From NCBI GenBank assembly GCA_018812925.1, contig JAHJCU010000005.1:124001-188000 (forward strand): a DNA stretch of 64,000 nucleotides. Reading direction: 5' to 3'. Position 1 is the first letter of the stretch, and each line of letters starts with the position of its first letter. Positions 59,748-64,000 of the stretch are shown one piece after another. Below the pieces are notes generated by a model, which made no database searches, had not been told where the DNA came from, and was given only the letters and a program-made list of their open reading frames with translations. A program made the translations under genes and the position numbers. The stretch comes from Candidatus Omnitrophota bacterium. GTDB lineage: Bacteria; CAIJMQ01.

Positions 59748-60833
59748 TTGAGCAATAAGATAATAATAGCGGTTGGCTCCACAGGTGGGCATTTTTTCCC
59801 AGGTTTGAGAATAGCCTGCCATGCAAGAGAAAAATATGGCATAGAGTCCATATTTTTAGGTCCTATAAAATCAAAATTTCAAACCATACTTAAAGCTGAA
59901 AATTTCCCATTTGTTAACCTTTCTATTTCTCAGGCCAAAAAAAACATAATTACAACAATTTTTATTTATTATATGACTATGGTCAGAGCAATTGTTAAAT
60001 CTTTTATCTTTCTTTGTCGTGCAAGGCCAAAACTTGTAATAGGAATGGGAAGCTTCGGAAGCTTTCCTGCTTGTATATCCGCTTATTTGTTGAAGGTTCC
60101 TTTATTCTTACATGAACAAAATATAATCCCCGGTAAAGCTAATAAATTTTTAGCTAAATTTTCACACAAGATATTCCTTGCTTTCCCTGGCTCTTCTTTC
60201 CATCCTGCGAAAACTTTGGTGGTGGGAAATCCCGTTGTAAAATGCGAATTGGATTTAGATAAACAAAACTGTTATAAAAAATTCGGGTTGGATACGGATA
60301 AGAAAACTCTGCTTATTTTTGGCGGTTCTCAAGGCGCTTTTTCTTTGAATACTTGGGTTGTGAATATATTGCCTCAAATCGCAAATTTTAAAAATTGGCA
60401 GGTAATTCATATTGCAGGGGACGCGGATTGCAAAAGAGTTAAAGGCAAATATATTAATTCTAAAATACATTCTATTGTTTTACCTTTTTTATTTCCGATG
60501 GATTGCGCCTATTTGATATCGGATTTGGCAATTGCAAGAGGCGGAGCACTTTCCCTTTCCGAGCTTTCTTTCTGGGGGATTGCGTCTTTGATAGTGCCTT
60601 ACTCTTATGCTAAAGATAACCATCAGGAATATAACGCTTTCTACTTTCAAAAAAAGGGGGGAGCACATCTCTTAAAAACAACAGACGTCCAAAACGGTCG
60701 CATTCCCAAAATTTTACAAGAATTATTAAAAGATTCCAATAAACTTGAACAGATGGGTAAGAAAATGAAGGGAATAATGCGAAACGATGCTTTAGAAAGA
60801 ATATGCGAGGAAATATACAAAAAATACCAATGA
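59748..60833 (+). CDS. murG: Lipid II synthase MurG
   Basis: Transfers GlcNAc to lipid I on the inner face of the membrane. 361 residues from a TTG start preceded by AGAGGA. Motifs: AVGSTGGHFFPGLRIA near residue 9, VIGMGSFGSFPACISAYL near 97, FLHEQNIIPGKANKFLAKFS near 118, VVGNPVVKCELD near 165, the donor site FGGSQGAFSLN near 191, and ARGGALSLSELSFWGIASLI near 265, with SYAKDNHQEYNA. It ends in an ATGA overlap with murC. Confidence 0.95.
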   Translation: MSNKIIIAVGSTGGHFFPGLRIACHAREKYGIESIFLGPIKSKFQTILKAENFPFVNLSISQAKKNIITTIFIYYMTMVRAIVKSFIFLCRARPKLVIGMGSFGSFPACISAYLLKVPLFLHEQNIIPGKANKFLAKFSHKIFLAFPGSSFHPAKTLVVGNPVVKCELDLDKQNCYKKFGLDTDKKTLLIFGGSQGAFSLNTWVVNILPQIANFKNWQVIHIAGDADCKRVKGKYINSKIHSIVLPFLFPMDCAYLISDLAIARGGALSLSELSFWGIASLIVPYSYAKDNHQEYNAFYFQKKGGAHLLKTTDVQNGRIPKILQELLKDSNKLEQMGKKMKGIMRNDALERICEEIYKKYQ

Positions 60834-62230
60834 CAGCTAATCAATTATCAGTAAATAATTATAAATTAAGAGGTCCAATTCACTTCATTGGTATAGGTGG
60901 ATGTTCTATGAGTGGAATTGCGTATATTCTTTTCAAGAAAGGATATAAGGTCCAAGGGGCAGATTTGCAGGAAAATTCATATACAAAAAGACTTACGGAA
61001 TTAGGAATAAAAGTTTATATCGGACATAAGAAGGATAATATTAAAGATGCGAAGGAAATAGTTTATTCCAACGCTGTTTCTTGTGGCAACGAAGAACTTG
61101 TACTCGCTAAACAAAAAGGATTGGAGATTTTTCCCAGAGGTCAGATATTGGCAAGTCTGATGAACAGTAGCGCAGGGATTGCCATTTGCGGCAGTCATGG
61201 CAAAACAACCACATCTTCCCTAATATCTTTTCTATTTTTACGCGCAGGACTTGAGCCCACGTTTATTGTAGGCGGCAATGTGATAGATTTAGACACGAAT
61301 GCGCATGTCGGTAAAAGCGAATTATTTATAGCCGAAGCCGACGAATCTGACGGTTCATTTTTAATGTTATCTCCTCTATTCGAAATAATTACCAATATAG
61401 AAGAAGAACATCTGGATTATTATAAAAATTTCGAGAATCTCAAAAATGCTTTTTTGAAATACATTCATAATATAAAAAACGGCGGTTCGCTTATAGCAGG
61501 AGGAGATGACGAAATCGTAAAAAATATTTTAATGTCGCATAAGAAAAATATTAAGGCACAAATTATAACTTATGGCATATGTCCGACTAATTTGATTTAT
61601 GCGTCCAATATCCATACTGATAACGGTAAAACGTGTTTTGAAGTTAATTTCAAAGGTAAAAATTTAGGCAAAATAAAAATGTCTTTATTGGGGATTCATA
61701 ATGTAAAAAACGCTCTTGCTTGTATAGCAGTCGGGCTATTAAACGGAATTAAATTCAAAGAAATAGCAGAAATATTACCCGGATTCAGAGGTGTAAGTCG
61801 AAGATTCCAGATAAAAGGCAGATACAAGGGTGCCTTAATTGTGGATGATTATGCTCATCATCCTACCGAAATAAAAGCCGCAATCCAAATGGTTGAAGAG
61901 TTGAAACCGAAGAGAACAATAGCCATATTTCAGCCGCACCGATATACAAGAACGCAGTATTTTGTTCGCGAATTTGCCAAAGCTTTAAAAAAGGTCGATG
62001 TCCCGATTCTTATACCTATTTATGCCGCAAGTGAAAAACCAATACCAGGAGTCACTTCGCGACTTATTTGCGAGCATTTGGAAAAACTAGGGACGCCTGC
62101 CTTGCATTTTGAAAACAAAAAAGAAGTGGTTGCTTATCTGAAAAAGACAATTCAACCTAATGATATTGTTTTAACCGTAGGCGCAGGAGATGTGTACAAA
62201 ATAGGTGAGGAATTGTTGGGGAAAAATTGA
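60830..62230 (+). CDS. murC: UDP-MurNAc:L-alanine ligase MurC
   Basis: 466 residues from the ATG at 60830, which overlaps the murG stop as ATGA; an in-frame ATG at 60803 would add nine residues. The Rossmann start is IHFIGIGGCSMSGIAYIL; P-loop CGSHGKTTTSSLISFL near 110; AEADESDGSFLMLSPLFEII near 165; the loop NIEEEHLDYY; DDYAHHPTEIKAAIQMV near 340; and the late FQPHRYTRTQYF near 370. It is the last gene of the dcw run; no murB, ddl or ftsQAZ follow, and dprA faces it with a gap of 5 nt. Confidence 0.96.
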   Translation: MTANQLSVNNYKLRGPIHFIGIGGCSMSGIAYILFKKGYKVQGADLQENSYTKRLTELGIKVYIGHKKDNIKDAKEIVYSNAVSCGNEELVLAKQKGLEIFPRGQILASLMNSSAGIAICGSHGKTTTSSLISFLFLRAGLEPTFIVGGNVIDLDTNAHVGKSELFIAEADESDGSFLMLSPLFEIITNIEEEHLDYYKNFENLKNAFLKYIHNIKNGGSLIAGGDDEIVKNILMSHKKNIKAQIITYGICPTNLIYASNIHTDNGKTCFEVNFKGKNLGKIKMSLLGIHNVKNALACIAVGLLNGIKFKEIAEILPGFRGVSRRFQIKGRYKGALIVDDYAHHPTEIKAAIQMVEELKPKRTIAIFQPHRYTRTQYFVREFAKALKKVDVPILIPIYAASEKPIPGVTSRLICEHLEKLGTPALHFENKKEVVAYLKKTIQPNDIVLTVGAGDVYKIGEELLGKN

Positions 62231-62235
62231 AATTT

Positions 62236-63330
62236 TCAGATTTTAGCAAAAAACTTTCCGGGTAATTGTTTTACAATTCCTTTTAGTTCCAGTGATAATA
62301 GCACAGACAATGCTTCCGAGGAACTCATTTTAGTTTCTTTGATAATCTCTTCGATCTGTGCTGGCTCAGAAGAGAGCAAGTTATAGATTTTATTTTCTTT
62401 TTCTTCCAATTTTATTTTTGGTTTTTCTTCTGTTTTCTCTTGTGTCTGCCAATCTATTTGGGGCATAAGTTCGGATGTAATATCCGTCCATCTAGTAACA
62501 AGTTTAGTTCCGTCTTGAATGAGTCTATGTGTTCCTTGAGTGTATTTAGAATCAATTTTCCCGGGTATGGCAAATACATCTCTACCTTGTTCTAATGCAA
62601 GATTCGCGGTAATTATCGCCCCGCTTTTCTCGCCCGCTTCGACGACAACTACACCTAAAGATAATCCCGATATTATTCTATTTCTTCTTGGGAAATTAAA
62701 TCTATCGGGCGCAGTATTCATTGGAAATTCGGAAACCAAAACCCCGCTTTGTGCTATTTCTTCGGATAATTTTTTGTTTTCTCTCGGATATATAAAATTT
62801 AATCCGCTTCCTAAAACCGCAATAGTTCTTCCCTTTTTCTTTAAAGCGCTCTGATGTGCTGATGTATCTATCCCCCGCGCCATTCCGCTAACTATAGTGA
62901 AGCCGGCTTGAGTCAAATTGCCTGCTAATTCCGATGTTATGCTATTACCGTAATAAGTTGCTTTTCTTGTTCCGACAATGGCTATGGGCATTTTATAATC
63001 TTGCTCTTGAAATTTTCCCTTTACATATAAGAGTAGGGGGAAAGAAGAAATATTTTTAAGAAGAGGGGGATAATCCGAATCTTGAAAAGTAATAATTTCA
63101 ATACCTAATTTTTCTATCAGGGAAATTTCCTGTTTTAGGTCTAACCATTTCTCTTTATTCCTTATTTTTTCTATTAAGTCTGTTCCGATTCCCCCAACAG
63201 ATGCAAGCTCTTGGTCTGTTGCTTTAAATATGTTTTCCGGCGAACCAAACCTGTCAAGAAGAGCTTTGCCTTTTACCGGTCCAAGACCTTGAATTGCATT
63301 AAGATAAAGCCAGCTTTCAATGTTTTTCAT
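62236..63330 (-). CDS. dprA: DNA processing protein DprA
   Basis: 364 residues. DprA loads RecA on incoming single-stranded DNA in natural transformation. An N-terminal SAM/HhH-like region (LYLNAIQGLGPVKGKALLDR) leads to the Rossmann core: VGTRKATYYGNSI near 119, IVSGMARGIDTSAHQSAL near 147, VLGSGLNFIYPRENKKLSEE near 172, FPRRNRIISGLSLGVVVVEA near 210, and FAIPGKI near 255. A C-terminal winged-helix follows. The -10 TATAAA ends eight bases before the ATG, another near-leaderless arrangement. It lies on the strand opposite to murC. Confidence 0.95.
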   Translation of the reverse strand: MKNIESWLYLNAIQGLGPVKGKALLDRFGSPENIFKATDQELASVGGIGTDLIEKIRNKEKWLDLKQEISLIEKLGIEIITFQDSDYPPLLKNISSFPLLLYVKGKFQEQDYKMPIAIVGTRKATYYGNSITSELAGNLTQAGFTIVSGMARGIDTSAHQSALKKKGRTIAVLGSGLNFIYPRENKKLSEEIAQSGVLVSEFPMNTAPDRFNFPRRNRIISGLSLGVVVVEAGEKSGAIITANLALEQGRDVFAIPGKIDSKYTQGTHRLIQDGTKLVTRWTDITSELMPQIDWQTQEKTEEKPKIKLEEKENKIYNLLSSEPAQIEEIIKETKMSSSEALSVLLSLELKGIVKQLPGKFFAKI

Positions 63331-63368
63331 TTTAGAATTTATACTTATTTCTCATTTAAACATAATTT

Positions 63369-64000
63369 CTAATGAGATAAATTTGGTTTTGCGTCCAGAG
63401 TCAAAGAAGAGGTTTTGCCTTTTTTAAACATCCAATAAGCCAAACCCGCAATCATTGCGGCGTTGTCCGTACATAATTTAAGTTGATTCGGAAAATAGAC
63501 TTTTAAGTTATTTTTATTTGCCTCCTGTTGCATTTTAAAGCGTATTCTTGAATTTGCGGCAACACCGCCGCCTACGATTATTGTATTTGTTTTTTTGTAT
63601 TCCGCGGCAAGAATAGTTTTTTTAACGAGCGCATCAGCTATTGCTTCCTGAAAGCTTGCGGCTATATCGGGGAGTTCTTTTTTTGTGATTTTTCCTCTTT
63701 TTTCCACATATCTTGAAAGTGAGGTTTTGAGTCCCGAAAAACTAAAATCGAAAGGATTTTTCATTTTAGCGCGAGGAAATTTTATTGCGGAAAGATTGCC
63801 TTTTTTGCTTATTCTGTCTATAACAGGCCCGCCGGGATAACCTAATTTTAAGATTTGTGCTCCCTTATCAAATGCTTCTCCGCAAGCGTCGTCTCTTGTT
63901 TGTCCAAGAAAAGAATAGGTCAGAAAATCTTTAACATAAAAAAGCGAAGTGTGCCCTCCGGAAATTACCAAGCCGATATACGGGAACTTTATTTTAGAAT
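63369..64000 (-). CDS. tsaD: tRNA N6-adenosine threonylcarbamoyltransferase TsaD, C-terminal part (cut by window end)
   Basis: About 210 residues of the C-terminal part of TsaD, which transfers threonylcarbamoyl to A37 of ANN-reading tRNAs within the TsaBDE complex. The frame is open to the window edge and already reads KFPYIGLVISGGHTSLF, so translation must begin beyond 64000; a TTG at 63971 is not a start. Motifs: TRDDACGEAFDKGAQILKLG, PGGPVIDRISKKG, FSFSGLKTSL, IIVGGGVAANSRIR, and CTDNAAMIAGLAYW. It stands upstream of dprA on the same strand, 38 nt apart. Confidence 0.95.
   Translation of the reverse strand, partial: SKIKFPYIGLVISGGHTSLFYVKDFLTYSFLGQTRDDACGEAFDKGAQILKLGYPGGPVIDRISKKGNLSAIKFPRAKMKNPFDFSFSGLKTSLSRYVEKRGKITKKELPDIAASFQEAIADALVKKTILAAEYKKTNTIIVGGGVAANSRIRFKMQQEANKNNLKVYFPNQLKLCTDNAAMIAGLAYWMFKKGKTSSLTLDAKPNLSH

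Noticed and set aside
1-64000. tRNA, rRNA, CRISPR arrays, insertion sequences or prophage
   Set aside because: No cloverleaf-like TTCRA blocks with acceptor pairs, no regular direct repeats with spacers, and no transposase or phage genes were recognised on reading through; this was by eye and not a covariance search.

Overview
The window (about 36-37% GC by eye) reads as a chromosomal segment of an uncultured diderm bacterium, perhaps an Omnitrophota-like or related candidate phylum. I cannot assign the lineage from the sequence alone. An LpxL/HtrB-type acyltransferase indicates an outer membrane with lipid A. MurE carries the DNPR motif of the meso-diaminopimelate type. Two pilin-like proteins have the [14 protein letters not shown]-terminus and a C-terminal FxDGHVE motif, a style common in PVC-type and candidate-phylum genomes. 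No tRNA, rRNA, CRISPR array or intact insertion sequence was recognised.

Layout. 1-9.1 kb: a leftward group (rtcB, serS, a DUF1015 gene cut by the window edge), a two-gene nucleotidyltransferase module, then gyrA and archease, and leftward ahcY and a small membrane exporter. 9.3-14.4 kb: pcm, a family 2 glycosyltransferase and an LpxL-like acyltransferase (leftward), a PlsC-like acyltransferase and a methyltransferase (rightward), and miaA (leftward). 14.4-19.3 kb: an ECF sigma factor with two membrane-anchored partners, followed by a decayed second copy of the module with a secreted GH13 amylase inside it. 19.3-25.3 kb: a lone lipoyl domain, an HPS-RraA fusion, a LysM protein, and a GH31 lipoprotein whose codon use is unlike its neighbours. 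25.4-32.8 kb: a HIT protein, an unknown gene, ruvCAB, metG, pyrF, rpsO and infC-rpmI-rplT. 32.9-37 kb: a frameshifted gene, a cyclic-nucleotide-domain/D-lactate-dehydrogenase fusion and pheS. 37.1-42.4 kb: a secreted three-gene operon (TSP3/HEAT protein, HEAT protein, NlpC/P60-like protein).

42.4-48.8 kb holds a cobalamin riboswitch with a readable expression platform. It lies directly ahead of two pilin-like genes, then a split methionine synthase (homocysteine and pterin domains) and a btuFCD-like corrinoid ABC transporter. 48.9-62.2 kb is a dcw cluster: mraZ, rsmH, ftsL, ftsI, murE, murF, mraY, murD, ftsW, a PilZ gene, murG, murC. It starts at a strong promoter with an MraZ-type operator and ends abruptly against leftward dprA and tsaD, so murB, ddl, ftsQ, ftsA and ftsZ are not here.

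The signals I rate highest are the B12 riboswitch whose expression platform sequesters the Shine-Dalgarno of a pilin gene; several genes whose -10 box sits 6-9 nt before the start codon (apparently leaderless mRNAs); short GC-rich palindromic elements, one inserted in frame in a glycosyltransferase gene; many AT-rich semi-palindromic intergenic elements; and the cNMP-domain/lactate-dehydrogenase fusion.
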